64,000 nucleotides of DNA from CAYONZ01 sp964405465 (GCA_964405465.1 CAYONZ010000008.1:25239-89238), one strand, 5' to 3'; counted from the first letter of the stretch, positions 26,390 to 35,386 are shown. Numbers and translations are program-made. Notes: generated from the letters alone by a model not told the origin.

Positions 26390-26420
26390 AAAAAAGGAGA
26401 GATCAAGTCTCTCCTTTTTT
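26390..26420. terminator. Bidirectional rho-independent terminator
   Basis: A perfect 13-bp stem, AAAAAAGGAGAGA with TCTCTCCTTTTTT, encloses a 5-base loop. It has T runs in both directions. It lies between the convergent 2H phosphoesterase and DUF3465 genes and serves both. Confidence 0.9.
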
Positions 26421-26425
26421 GTCTT

Positions 26426-26923
26426 TTACCTTTGTGGCATTCCGTAACGGGTTCCGTTGAACAAAACCCAGCCATCTGGCCTTGATCCCTGTGGATCGTG
26501 ATGTAGCCAATGAATCAGTCCGCCATTTCCGGTGCTGATAAACTGACCTGCCAATGAAACCACACTGCCAATCACGACTGGAACGTAGGGTCCCATATCG
26601 GTGTTGTATACAGCTGTAATGGTGACCCCATTATTCAGACGGACCACAAATTTCTGGTGCCGTAAGCCCTGGTTGTCGTCAGGCAGAAGTTGCACCACTA
26701 TGACGTTCATAACCGTCACGAAGTTGATTCCACGACGCTTTTGGATCGCACTCTCAACGAGAGCTTGTCCATCACCGTCGGAGTCTGAACCTCCTGGCTT
26801 ATATTCACGTTCTACAGGGTTGCTTCGGCCATCGCGTTTACCAGCAAGAGCTGTGGATGGTTGGAGACTGGTTGCCATAGCCAAGGCTACGAAAACCAAG
26901 AGTGAGAAGAGGCGCTTCAACAT
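26426..26923 (-). CDS. Exported DUF3465-family protein
   Basis: This 165-residue protein has a signal peptide ending STALA. After a short Gly/Asp-rich linker comes a beta-barrel-like domain matching DUF3465 in order: LLPDDNQGLRHQKFVVRL, then a GxxVxxxGxF core, then GGLIHWLHHDPQGSRPDGWVLFNG at the end. The IHWxHHDP motif is the family hallmark. The role is unknown; the fold resembles an OB-type domain. The ATG at 26923 follows seven G on the minus strand. A longer frame to 27067 is not favoured. Confidence 0.88.
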   Translation of the reverse strand: MLKRLFSLLVFVALAMATSLQPSTALAGKRDGRSNPVEREYKPGGSDSDGDGQALVESAIQKRRGINFVTVMNVIVVQLLPDDNQGLRHQKFVVRLNNGVTITAVYNTDMGPYVPVVIGSVVSLAGQFISTGNGGLIHWLHHDPQGSRPDGWVLFNGTRYGMPQR

Positions 26924-27262
26924 AATTCCCCCCCAGGGATGAAGTGTGGCTCGTTCTGGCAGGGAACCTAACACGCCATTTCTGAGAGTTTCAAGATGAA
27001 TCTCTGATAAATCTTTTTGTGGCGGCAATTGGCTTCCTGCCTGTTCCGCGATTGCATGCAGCTTCAATGGGCACTCTTCGAAATGACTCAGTTATGAGGA
27101 GATGGCAAAGTTTCAGTTGGCCGTAGCTCGATTTCGATGAAGAATATTGAGTCTGGGCCTCACAAGAGATGGGGCCAGGTTGACGTTTGTAGTTGAGATG
27201 ATCAGCTCGAAATAATCACCTTGGCATAGGAATAATTGGAATAACAAGAGGAGCAACTGGGT

Positions 27263-28987
27263 ATGGCTAAGAAGGCGACAAAAACAACAAAAACAACCAA
27301 TACAAATAAGGCAACCAAGAGGACAAGCAAAGGCCAAAAAACGAGTGGGCCAAATAACAAGACCGCGAAGGCCCCAGTGACGGCGACCAAAGGTGCAAAA
27401 ACAAGATTGGCCAGAGCTAGTCGGAATGCCAACATTATGGGCTTGGCGACCTCGGGATGGGTTAGATCTGCGGAATGGTTGTCTGTTGATTCGGCCCCGG
27501 TTGCCAATGCCAAGCGCGGTCTCTTGTTTGTTTTGGCTGGCGAGGGGTGGGCTTTGGCCAAAGAAGAGTTGCAACAGCATCTGGCTCCATGGCAAATGGC
27601 GCAAGTGGAGGAGAAAAAGGCGGAGTCGCAGTTTTTTTCGGGAGTACATGGACCGGTGTGGGTCATCTATCTCTCCGTGATGGAGCCTCAGTCGCAACAC
27701 CACGGATTGCTTGATCGGTCTGAATATGCCCGTGCGCGTGACCTCGTCGGAGCAGCGGCCGTACAGTCATTCGCACATCAATTGGATCATTTATTGATTG
27801 AAACTGAGGGACTAAATGAATCTGAAGAAGCCGGAGTCTTGGTCGGTCTCGAGTGCGCGAGTTACAGCTTTGTAGACACGCAAAAAAATCTCAAAAAGAA
27901 AACGAAGAGGCTCCCGCAGCTTGTGTTTTTACAAGAGGGCTGGTCATTGTCTGAAGAGAAATCACTTGATGCCTTGGCAACAGGTACGGCTGTCAATTTG
28001 GCTCGACACTTGGTTAATTTGCCGGGCAATGCTTTAAATCCGAAAACAATGGTTGATGTTGTGAAGGCTCTTTTTGCTAAGAGTTCGACAACTCAAATTG
28101 AAGTCTGGAACAAAGCAAGATTGATGAAAGAAAAAATGCATCTTCTTTTGGCTGTTGGCCATGCGGGTTCCGAAGAGCCTTGCATGATTCATCTTCGCTA
28201 TCGCCCCAAAGGCATGAAGAAACGTAAGCCAGTGGCTTTTGTTGGTAAGGGTATAACCTTTGATACCGGTGGGTTGGACATCAAGCCGTCGTCAGCGATG
28301 CGCTGGATGAAAAAGGACATGGGCGGATCTGCGGCCGTGGTGGGTTTAGCTTATTGGGTTGAGCAAGTTGGTTTGAATTATCCTTGTGATTTTTATTTGG
28401 CGATGGCTGAAAATGGCGTGGGCCAAGGGGCGATGCGCCCCGGAGATGTGATCACGGCACGCTCTGGGTTGACTGTCGAGATTCACAACACGGATGCCGA
28501 AGGGCGCTTGGTATTGGCTGATGTTTTGGATGTTGCGGTAAAACAAAAAGGCGCAGATCAACCGGCGGCTGTTTTGGATTTGGCCACACTAACAGGTGCA
28601 ATCAAAGTCGGGTTGGGTGCTGATGTCGCGGGGCTTTTTGCGAACAACGATGATCTTGCCGAGTTGTTACTTTTGGCGGGTGTGCAACGTGGTGAACTCA
28701 ACTGGAGAATGCCATTGGTGAAAGCTTATCAAAGTCTGTATCGTTCTAACTTTGCTGATGTCGCCAATTGCTCTGATGGATTTGGCGGAGCGATCACTGC
28801 GGCCTTGTTTCTGGAAGAGTTTGTGGGGCAGGTGCCATGGGCCCATCTCGACATCTATGCTTGGAAAGACTCTGCCTCTGGAATTTTTGCGGAAGCGGGC
28901 GGGAATGGACAACCGGTGCAGCTTCTAAGTTATTTTCTGCGTGAAATTGAGTCGCGTGGTGAATTTGATGAAGCAGTTGTGAATTGA
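27263..28987 (+). CDS. pepA: Leucyl aminopeptidase (M17) with a basic N-terminal tail
   Basis: This cytoplasmic two-metal enzyme removes N-terminal residues from peptides. Within 574 residues the M17 core is clear: GKGITFDTGGLDIKPS with the metal-binding Asp, MKKDMGGSAAV with the catalytic Lys region, and the signature NTDAEGRLVLADVL. The first ~50 residues are an unusual Lys/Thr/Asn-rich tail (KKATKTTKTT and similar), like histone H1 tails, placed before the usual N-terminal domain. GAGGAG lies upstream of the ATG. It converges on the phosphoesterase gene. Confidence 0.93.
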   Translation: MAKKATKTTKTTNTNKATKRTSKGQKTSGPNNKTAKAPVTATKGAKTRLARASRNANIMGLATSGWVRSAEWLSVDSAPVANAKRGLLFVLAGEGWALAKEELQQHLAPWQMAQVEEKKAESQFFSGVHGPVWVIYLSVMEPQSQHHGLLDRSEYARARDLVGAAAVQSFAHQLDHLLIETEGLNESEEAGVLVGLECASYSFVDTQKNLKKKTKRLPQLVFLQEGWSLSEEKSLDALATGTAVNLARHLVNLPGNALNPKTMVDVVKALFAKSSTTQIEVWNKARLMKEKMHLLLAVGHAGSEEPCMIHLRYRPKGMKKRKPVAFVGKGITFDTGGLDIKPSSAMRWMKKDMGGSAAVVGLAYWVEQVGLNYPCDFYLAMAENGVGQGAMRPGDVITARSGLTVEIHNTDAEGRLVLADVLDVAVKQKGADQPAAVLDLATLTGAIKVGLGADVAGLFANNDDLAELLLLAGVQRGELNWRMPLVKAYQSLYRSNFADVANCSDGFGGAITAALFLEEFVGQVPWAHLDIYAWKDSASGIFAEAGGNGQPVQLLSYFLREIESRGEFDEAVVN

Positions 28988-29004
28988 GATCGTAGATTGA
29001 TTTT

Positions 29005-29856
29005 TTAGGCGCCGATTTTGGAATGAGGCAGAGTCGGTGCCGTGTTGGTGTTTGGACCAGCAATTTGTGCATTCGAAGCCTGTCTATCCATAGTTTGTGG
29101 AGACACCTCAATGCCTTTGCGAACATTGTCCCAGTTTCGCAGAGTCATTTCACCGCAATGAATATCAAGGTAAGGAGTGCCCATTAACCAAGATCCTGTG
29201 TTAAAGTAAATTTTGCCGTCGGCAAGTTCCACGCGTCCGGCATGGTGGGTGTGTCCAAAAACCACTCCGTCGAAGCCACGTTCCGATAACTCTTTTACAC
29301 TTTCCAAAAAGTTCGGGTGTTCACCCGGAATTCCGGCAGTTTGTTTGGGGTGAAAGAGTTTGGATTTGAGTTTTTCAAAATCGATCCACAACTTGTAGAG
29401 ATTAGGATGAATGGCCAGGAATACCCCGGCGAGAGAAGTTAAAAATTCATAGAGATCTGGACTGCTCACAAAGAAAGGATCATAGAGATGACCGTGCTCA
29501 ATTCGAATTCGTTTATCCTGCGACCAAACATTTAAAAATGGCGCGACTTTGAAGCCACCCCAATCATTTAAAAAATTTTCGAAGACGATGTCGTGATTTC
29601 CGACAACATAATAAACATTGCGACCATTTTTGGTGATCGCTTTAAGAGCGTGTAGAATGTCGGGTACATCTTTGGCAAGCTTTGCAAAAGACACTTGGGC
29701 AATTTCAAAACCGTCACCGTTGATGCATAGGTCATAACCTTCACGGGCAATCCAATGCAAAAAATCGAGAGTGGGTTGCTTGGCTTGTGAGAATGGATTT
29801 CCCAAATGCAAATCTGAAATGACCAAAAGTCTGTCGGTCTTGATCTCTGTGATCAT
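29005..29856 (-). CDS. Metallophosphoesterase, UDP-2,3-diacylglucosamine hydrolase-like
   Basis: This 283-residue protein is of the calcineurin-like phosphoesterase fold. The metal motifs are visible in order: SDLHLGN (residues 16-22), GDGFEI, GNHD, and GHTHHAG near the C-terminus, with EHGHLYDPFF between. The order resembles LpxH and YbbF relatives that act in lipid A synthesis, but the usual GD-x-x-D box reads GDGFE, so the substrate is not certain. It starts four bases inside the stop of the upstream cyclic-nucleotide-binding gene (ATGA overlap), so the two are co-translated. Confidence 0.85.
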   Translation of the reverse strand: MITEIKTDRLLVISDLHLGNPFSQAKQPTLDFLHWIAREGYDLCINGDGFEIAQVSFAKLAKDVPDILHALKAITKNGRNVYYVVGNHDIVFENFLNDWGGFKVAPFLNVWSQDKRIRIEHGHLYDPFFVSSPDLYEFLTSLAGVFLAIHPNLYKLWIDFEKLKSKLFHPKQTAGIPGEHPNFLESVKELSERGFDGVVFGHTHHAGRVELADGKIYFNTGSWLMGTPYLDIHCGEMTLRNWDNVRKGIEVSPQTMDRQASNAQIAGPNTNTAPTLPHSKIGA

Positions 29857-30314
29857 GCGGACTTCTCACTCTTTGCCGAGAAGTCTGAATTATTTAGAAT
29901 CAAGGTGAGCGAGTCTTTGGAGAATTGTTCGCGATTGAGCTCGCGGGTGAGATTCTCGTTGGTCACGCGAATTCTTCGACTGAGTTCTTTGAGCATTTCA
30001 AATGCGAGAGTGGGATCGCGACGAATTTTTAAAAGAAAACCACCGGGATGAATCACCACAAGTTTGGTGCGCCCTTTGGCTTTGGCCGTAGCGCTTCGAG
30101 GAAGACTTTCGAGAAGTGACATTTCACCTACGAAGTCTCCTTTGCGAAGTCTGGCCAGCACGATGTCACCGTGATTGGTTTTTTTGGTTACTTCGACTTC
30201 TCCTTCAGAGACGATGTACATCTCGCGACTCTCGTCGCCCTCAGAGAAAATCAGTTCACCATCTTCGAGAATTTTTTTTGTTTCTTGGGCAAATTTCACG
30301 CTTAAGTCTTGCAT
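29853..30314 (-). CDS. Single-domain cyclic-nucleotide-binding protein
   Basis: In this 153-residue protein, residues 15-120 form a CRP-like beta-roll. The motif FSEGDESREMYIVSEGEVEV is followed by the phosphate-binding cassette FVGEMSLLESLPRSATA, with the Arg-Ser pair that contacts the cyclic phosphate. A C-terminal helix follows, but there is no DNA-binding domain, so it is not a CRP-type regulator. It overlaps the phosphoesterase gene by four bases, which suggests it may control that enzyme in response to cAMP or another nucleotide. Confidence 0.88.
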   Translation of the reverse strand: MQDLSVKFAQETKKILEDGELIFSEGDESREMYIVSEGEVEVTKKTNHGDIVLARLRKGDFVGEMSLLESLPRSATAKAKGRTKLVVIHPGGFLLKIRRDPTLAFEMLKELSRRIRVTNENLTRELNREQFSKDSLTLILNNSDFSAKSEKSA

Positions 30315-30628
30315 GCATTTAGATTAACGAATTTGTACCCAAAGAAGAAGACAGGAGAGTGTGTGGCTAGGTCTAGATTTTTATTCTCGCACATGCCTAG
30401 GTAGTGTGCAGTTTCGATGGTGAAGATGAAGTGGAGATGAAAAATGCAAATGTGTCGAAATTTACCTAAGCTGACGCTAGGTTTCAGACCTTTGTCTGTC
30501 GGGAAGTCGGCACAATATTTTCTTGCAAACAAAATTAGGGGGGTTACATTTATAACGTCTAACTGATCGATCAGTGAGATTTATGAGCATGGTGCTCAAA
30601 AATTAACTTTCTCAAAAAGGGGAAAAAT
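30315..30628. other. Promoter region of the Ala/Lys peptide gene
   Basis: No gene was recognised. The last 100 bases include a 14-bp palindrome at 30562-30575 and GGGG before the start at 30629. The rest shows no repeats or hairpins of note. Confidence 0.4.
30562..30575. promoter_or_regulatory. Perfect 14-bp palindrome, possible operator
   Basis: ACTGATCGATCAGT is perfectly self-complementary and lies 54 bases before the start of the Ala/Lys peptide gene. Its form resembles operators of TetR-type regulators. The regulator is unknown. Confidence 0.35.
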
Positions 30629-30859
30629 ATGAAAGCTCTATTGGTAGCTGCTTTGGTTCTTGGTTCATTCTCAGCATTCGCAGAAGATCACGCTGCAGCT
30701 CCTGCTGCCGCTGCTGCTGCTCCAGAAGCAAAAGCTGAAGCAAAAGCTGAAGCAAAAGCAGAAGCTAAGCCAGCTAAAAAAGCTAAAGCTAAAAAAGCTA
30801 AAAAAGCTGAAAAAGCAGCTGAAGCAGCTCCTGCTGCTACAACTCCAGAAACTAAGTAA
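30629..30859 (+). CDS. Exported Ala/Lys/Glu-rich repeat peptide
   Basis: This 76-residue protein has a clean signal peptide (MKALLVAALVLGSFSAFA). The mature part of about 58 residues is made only of Ala, Lys, Glu, Pro and a few others, with KAEA repeated and KKAKA/KAKK blocks. The repeats come from in-frame GCTGAAGCAAAA-like codons. It is strongly basic and probably unfolded or helical. Similar small Ala/Lys peptides occur in many proteobacteria without a known role. AAAAGGGG precedes the ATG. It ends in a strong terminator. Confidence 0.8.
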   Translation: MKALLVAALVLGSFSAFAEDHAAAPAAAAAAPEAKAEAKAEAKAEAKPAKKAKAKKAKKAEKAAEAAPAATTPETK

Positions 30860-30890
30860 TTGGTTTCGGGCTTCTAGTGATAGAAGGCAG

Positions 30891-30920
30891 AAAGCGGTCT
30901 CATTGAGGCCGCTTTTTTTT
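30891..30920 (+). terminator. Rho-independent terminator
   Basis: AAAGCGGTCTC pairs with GAGGCCGCTTT (one G-T pair) over a 3-base loop, followed by T. It ends the Ala/Lys peptide transcript. Confidence 0.9.
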
Positions 30921-31140
30921 TGTGTTTTTGAATGTGTGCCGGCTCACCAGCGGTGTTGTCAAAATGCAAGCTGTGTGCGAGCATTGAAATGAGTTGAATG
31001 GGGATGTGCTCCCAGAATTGAGCCGCCTCGATTTTGGTCTTTTTAGGTTGGGATGCATTGACGATGGCAACTGGTTACGAGTCGAATAGACAAAAAAATA
31101 TCGGTGATATTTGGAGTTGCTCTCGATTGGGAGTGCAATC

Positions 31141-31920
31141 GTGACCAAGCCATTTCGTCGAAAAACAGATTTTATTTACTCACGACAACACTTTGTGAAT
31201 TGGTTCATTTTGGCTTTTTTATCGGGCTCAGTGAATGCGGGTGGTTTTTTAGCCTGTCAAAGATTTGTCTCGCACGTCACGGGATTTGCAACTCTCTTCG
31301 GCGTTGATTTCGCTCGAGGGGACACTCGCTTGGCTTTGGGAATGTTGTCAGTTCCGTTGTTTTTTTTAATGGGTTCAATGGTCTCGGCCTTTTTGGTGGA
31401 GCGAAGAATTCATCAAGATCTAACCCCTCGCTATGCCATTGCGATGTTCTTGGTTTTTTTATGCCTTTTTTCTGCATCATTGCTTGGGGCTTCGGGCTCG
31501 TTTGGGCAGTTTGGAGCAGCCCTTGAAATTGACCAGGGATATCTTCTGCTGGCTTTACTTTGTACGGCGAGCGGGTTGCAGAATGCTGTGATTACAAGTG
31601 TATCGGGTGCAGTGGTTCGTACGACTCACTTGACAGGAATCACGACCGATCTTGGTATTGGTCTCGTGCGAGTGTTGTTTCCAGCTAAATACCAACACTC
31701 AGTGGCTCGCGAGGTCCGGTTCAATATGTTGCGGGCGGGAACTATCGGCGCTTTCATTTTGGGTTCGACAGCCGGTGCGATTGTTTGCCAGGCTTTTGGC
31801 TATTTGGGATTTTTGTTACCCTCGGCCATTGCCGTCTATGCGATCGTTGCGGCTAAGGTCTCGTGGGAGCGCATGGGCCTTCCTCGACAAAAGGACCACG
31901 TGGAAAGTCGAGATCCTTGA
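31141..31920 (+). CDS. DUF1275 (YoaK) family membrane protein
   Basis: This 259-residue protein has six predicted membrane segments and the family features. The first helix is FILAFLSGSVNAGGFLACQRF with SHVTGFATLFG, and the later block is LLALLCTASGLQNAVITSVSGAVVRTTHLTGITTDLG. The GTG at 31141 follows GGGAG and is preferred to a TTG at 31111. The family has no proven function; a small-molecule transport role is often proposed. It precedes the HD-GYP gene by about 70 bases. Confidence 0.85.
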   Translation: MTKPFRRKTDFIYSRQHFVNWFILAFLSGSVNAGGFLACQRFVSHVTGFATLFGVDFARGDTRLALGMLSVPLFFLMGSMVSAFLVERRIHQDLTPRYAIAMFLVFLCLFSASLLGASGSFGQFGAALEIDQGYLLLALLCTASGLQNAVITSVSGAVVRTTHLTGITTDLGIGLVRVLFPAKYQHSVAREVRFNMLRAGTIGAFILGSTAGAIVCQAFGYLGFLLPSAIAVYAIVAAKVSWERMGLPRQKDHVESRDP

Positions 31921-31988
31921 TCAGGGTATTTGTTTATATTCAGTGAAGATCAGAACTCGCCGAAAAGTTGGGTGTGGAACCACTTAAA

Positions 31989-32954
31989 ATGAAACCCGTT
32001 TCAATAGATGAAATTCTTGGCCATCCAAAGGCGTTGGTGGACTATTATCTTCAACTTTCTGAAGCGAAGTTTGTTCATCTTTTTAAGGTGGGAGCTGCGG
32101 TGTCAGCCGAGCAACTGATTAAATACAAACACAAAAAAAATATTCTTTATCTATTTGTGCGTGAAGAGGATTTTTCGAAATATCTTGCATCAACGCTGAC
32201 TGTGGCTGGAGTGCGCTTTGGTGGGCCTAAACCTCCTGCTGATTTGACAAAATTATCTATCATTGAGCGTGCTATGCACAGTGTATATTCTGATGTGCAA
32301 TTGGCGGGCTTCAATAAAGAGGCACTTGATCAAACACAAATGGTACATCAAGCAGTGATGAACTTAGTCAACAGTCAGTTTGATCTCAATCAGTTGATTG
32401 ATAAAATCCAAAAACTTCCAGAAGACCACGCCCGTCACAGCGTTATGGTGAGTATGTTCGCGCCATTGATTGGTTTGGCGATGGGTTGGGAAAAGCCAGG
32501 AACGCTCGAGAAGTTGGCATTGGGTGGACTTCTACATGACATCGGTAAAACCAAACTTCCGGGCGACATTGCCACTAAGCCAGTTGATCGTCTCGCGCAT
32601 GATGAAAAGATCATCTACCGCAGTCATGCCGAAGCAGGATATTTAGCGCTGTTGCAGGTCAAGGTTCTACCGGACGATGTTTTGCAAATCGTTTACCAGC
32701 ATCATGAGGCAGCGGATGGATCGGGTTTTCCGCAAGGTCTTAAAGACATGACCACGCATCCATTGGCTCGGGTGGTGATTTTAGCTAACGCTTATGTCGA
32801 TTCAATTTTTGCCGATGGTGGCACGATCGGGCGTCACACAGCGCAGAGAGCATTTGAAGAGCTGAGTTTAAATAAACATCATTTGTTTAATCGCGATTGT
32901 ATGAAGGCTCTGGCAAAGGTTTTTTCCGAAGCAAAATGGGTGGCCGCAGGATGA
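31989..32954 (+). CDS. HD-GYP domain phosphodiesterase, c-di-GMP type
   Basis: In this 321-residue cytoplasmic protein the N-terminal ~130 residues are an unrecognised sensory domain. The HD-GYP domain follows with metal motif HD at residues 183-184 (LLHDIGK), HHE at 238-240, and DGSGFP at 243-248. The canonical GYP is read as GFP, a conservative change seen in some relatives. It probably hydrolyses c-di-GMP. Its stop overlaps the start of the kinase gene by four bases (ATGA), so the two are translationally coupled. The start at 31989 is not strongly marked; TTG at 31968 is also possible. Confidence 0.9.
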   Translation: MKPVSIDEILGHPKALVDYYLQLSEAKFVHLFKVGAAVSAEQLIKYKHKKNILYLFVREEDFSKYLASTLTVAGVRFGGPKPPADLTKLSIIERAMHSVYSDVQLAGFNKEALDQTQMVHQAVMNLVNSQFDLNQLIDKIQKLPEDHARHSVMVSMFAPLIGLAMGWEKPGTLEKLALGGLLHDIGKTKLPGDIATKPVDRLAHDEKIIYRSHAEAGYLALLQVKVLPDDVLQIVYQHHEAADGSGFPQGLKDMTTHPLARVVILANAYVDSIFADGGTIGRHTAQRAFEELSLNKHHLFNRDCMKALAKVFSEAKWVAAG

Positions 32955-34924
32955 GTGGATATAAGATCTTTGATTCCATTCAAGAACTTGTTCTTGTCGT
33001 TGATGAACGATGGAATCTCTTTTATGCTAATCCTGCAGCATCGATGGTGTTTGAAGTGAGTGGCCGTCGACTGTCATCTGGCAAGCCGTTGTCACAGTTT
33101 ATTGAGTTTCAGCCTTCGTTATTAGAACTCGAGGACTTGAAAACAATTACGGAGTCCTCTCAATATCGGGAATTGAATTTCACTACACCCAACGGTAAAA
33201 ATGGTACGACCCAGGTTTCAATTCAAAAAGATGAGTTGGTTGAACCCAATGCAGAGGGCGGAAGATGGATCATTTATTTCCGCGATGTGAGTCTCGAAAA
33301 AGTCTTGCAGAAAAAATATCGTGGCGAGCTAGAACAAAAAGAGAGTGTGATCGAAGATCTAAAAAAGGCGCAGAATCAGCTTGAAGAGTACTCTAAAAAC
33401 TTAGAGGTCATGGTGCATGAGCGCACCTTACAATTGCGCGAAGCAAACCTTTTGATGCAGGCGATTTTAGACAGCTTGGGACAAGGTATCTTAGTTTTTG
33501 ATAGCGACGGACGCATTCTGCCGTTTTTCTCGAAAGTTTGTGAATCCATCTTTGGTATGGTCCCCACGGGTCTTCTGCTTGAAGAGATTTTACGTCTCGA
33601 GAGCAAGGATTTCGAAGACAGTGTGAAATGGCGAGCCGTTATGTTTGATGACCTTCTCCCTTTTGAAGACATTGTCGGGCTTGGCATAAAACATTTTCGT
33701 TCATTAAAAGATCGGCAAATTGAATTGACCTATAGTCCAATGCGTACTGACTCAGGTGCTCTTAAAAATGTCGTGATGGTCGCAACCGACAAGACTGAAG
33801 AATTTCATGCTAAGCAAGAAGCTGAAAGAGAGAGAAACTTCGCTCGTATGGTGACGCAAATTATGCGAAACAAAGGTCAGTTTCGTGTTTTTGTGCGCGA
33901 ATCACGTACCATCTTTGAAGAAGCTAAAGCAGTGGTTAAGAAAGTATTGGATAACAATCAAGTAACAGAAAGTTTTTGGGATGAGATTTCAAGAGCATTG
34001 CATACCTTTAAAGGTGGAGCCGGATCTTTTGCTCTTTACGATTTGGCGCATATCACTCATCGCGCCGAAGATTTTTTGAACTCGGTCAAAGAAGACCCAA
34101 CGCCAGAAAATTTGCGGCGTTTTGCGGTTTTGTTTTATCAGATTTCGAGCTCTTTTGAGGGATTTTTACGATCGCAATCAGATGTTTTGGGTGGAGAGGC
34201 ACAGCTTGAAGATCGCAGTCTCGAACTCTCACTGAGGGTGCTAAAAGCTTGGTATGAGAGAATTGATCGTGAGCCGAGGCTCGATTCACTGGCGACAGAA
34301 ATTCGCGAAAATTATATTCTTGAACCCATTGCAAAATCATTTGCCCACCTCGACTTTGCACTTCAGGATCTCGCTTCGTCACTTGGTAAAGAGGTACGTC
34401 CTTTACGGTTGATTGGTGGAGATTTGCGGATTTTACCAGAGCATTTCGAAGATGTGTTCGGAAATATGATTCATATTTTTAGAAATGCGGTTGACCATGG
34501 GCTAGAACGGCCTGAAGAGCGTGAAGCCAGAGGTAAAGAAAGTGCCGGTTGCATAACAGTTGAGTTTGAGCGCTTTCAAATTGGCAATCACTATGACCGT
34601 CCTAGTATTGTCATCAAGGTCAGCGATGATGGTCGGGGCATTGATCCAGATCGGCTTAAAGAAAAACTGATTGAAAAAGATCTTTGGGAGAACTGGCGAG
34701 AGAAGAGTGCCGATGAACTTCTTCAGGTGATTTTCGAAAATGACTTTTCGACAGCCCAGAGTGTATCTAATGTCTCTGGTCGAGGTGTTGGGCTTGCTGC
34801 ATTAAAAGAAGCCATTGAGAAGAAAGGTGGCAGTCTGCATGTCACTTCAAAAGTGGGAGAAGGCAGTGTATTTCATCTTCTAATTCCAGATGCTGAACTC
34901 GTCGTGCGAAAGAAAGCGGCCTAG
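32951..34924 (+). CDS. Short CheA-like kinase: PAS-coiled coil-PAS-Hpt-HATPase
   Basis: This 657-residue cytoplasmic protein has no membrane segment. A PAS-like domain covers residues 5-115, a coiled coil about 118-170, and a second PAS-like domain about 170-285. An Hpt domain has His351 in ALHTFKGGAGSF. The ATPase domain is CheA-type, with the N-box FRNAVDHG at 510-517, DDGRGID at 559-565 and GRGVGL at 610-615. It lacks the P2, dimerisation-SH3 and CheW-like parts of true CheA. It overlaps the HD-GYP gene and faces a CheY-like gene, so it probably phosphorylates that receiver. Confidence 0.9.
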   Translation: MSGYKIFDSIQELVLVVDERWNLFYANPAASMVFEVSGRRLSSGKPLSQFIEFQPSLLELEDLKTITESSQYRELNFTTPNGKNGTTQVSIQKDELVEPNAEGGRWIIYFRDVSLEKVLQKKYRGELEQKESVIEDLKKAQNQLEEYSKNLEVMVHERTLQLREANLLMQAILDSLGQGILVFDSDGRILPFFSKVCESIFGMVPTGLLLEEILRLESKDFEDSVKWRAVMFDDLLPFEDIVGLGIKHFRSLKDRQIELTYSPMRTDSGALKNVVMVATDKTEEFHAKQEAERERNFARMVTQIMRNKGQFRVFVRESRTIFEEAKAVVKKVLDNNQVTESFWDEISRALHTFKGGAGSFALYDLAHITHRAEDFLNSVKEDPTPENLRRFAVLFYQISSSFEGFLRSQSDVLGGEAQLEDRSLELSLRVLKAWYERIDREPRLDSLATEIRENYILEPIAKSFAHLDFALQDLASSLGKEVRPLRLIGGDLRILPEHFEDVFGNMIHIFRNAVDHGLERPEEREARGKESAGCITVEFERFQIGNHYDRPSIVIKVSDDGRGIDPDRLKEKLIEKDLWENWREKSADELLQVIFENDFSTAQSVSNVSGRGVGLAALKEAIEKKGGSLHVTSKVGEGSVFHLLIPDAELVVRKKAA

Positions 34925-34960
34925 AGCGCTGCATGACTAAATAAATAATATTTAAGTACT

Positions 34961-35386
34961 CTAGAGTTTGGTTGGGTCTTTTGCGCCTTGCAGTTTCTGC
35001 CAAGTGCGACTGAGTTTATCCTCAAGGGTTTTCTCTTCAATTGGTTTTACAATGTAATTGGTAACTTGCGCCTGAAGAGCCTCGAGCACCTTGTCTTTTT
35101 CGGATTCAGTTGTTAGCAATAAAAACGGAAGCGATTTCCATTCCGGAACCGCTCGAACCATTTTCAAGAACTCAAGGCCTGTGCAATTCGGCATATTCCA
35201 GTCTGAGATCACCAGTTGAATTGGTGCTCCCGAACTTTTGGCTGCAAGTAGAATCTGATAGGCCTCATGGCCGTCAGCGGCTTCAGATATTTGTTTGAAT
35301 CCCAGGCGGCGTAAGTAGGCCTTCAAGAGATCACGTAGAGAACTCATGTCGTCGGCAATAAGAATTCGCGTGGTGTCTGGAAACAT
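34961..35386 (-). CDS. CheY-like single-domain response regulator
   Basis: This 141-residue receiver domain has the acidic pair Asp12-Asp13 in LIADD, the phospho-acceptor Asp62 in VISDWNMP, the switch Thr in LLTTE and Lys114 in YIVKP. A short C-terminal extension follows. The start at 35386 is chosen because AGGAAA precedes it at a fair distance; the frame is open to 35428. It is convergent with the CheA-like kinase gene, with stops 36 bases apart, and is its most likely partner. There is no output domain, so it works by protein contact. Confidence 0.9.
   Translation of the reverse strand: MFPDTTRILIADDMSSLRDLLKAYLRRLGFKQISEAADGHEAYQILLAAKSSGAPIQLVISDWNMPNCTGLEFLKMVRAVPEWKSLPFLLLTTESEKDKVLEALQAQVTNYIVKPIEEKTLEDKLSRTWQKLQGAKDPTKL

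Noticed and set aside
27113..27703. 196-residue frame antisense to the aminopeptidase gene
   Set aside because: It is Phe/Leu/Cys-rich because it reads the Lys/Thr-rich tail in reverse. There is no sign of a real gene.
30660..30992. Leu/Lys-rich frame overlapping the Ala/Lys peptide gene
   Set aside because: It is the shifted frame of the GCT/GAA/AAA repeats and crosses the terminator.
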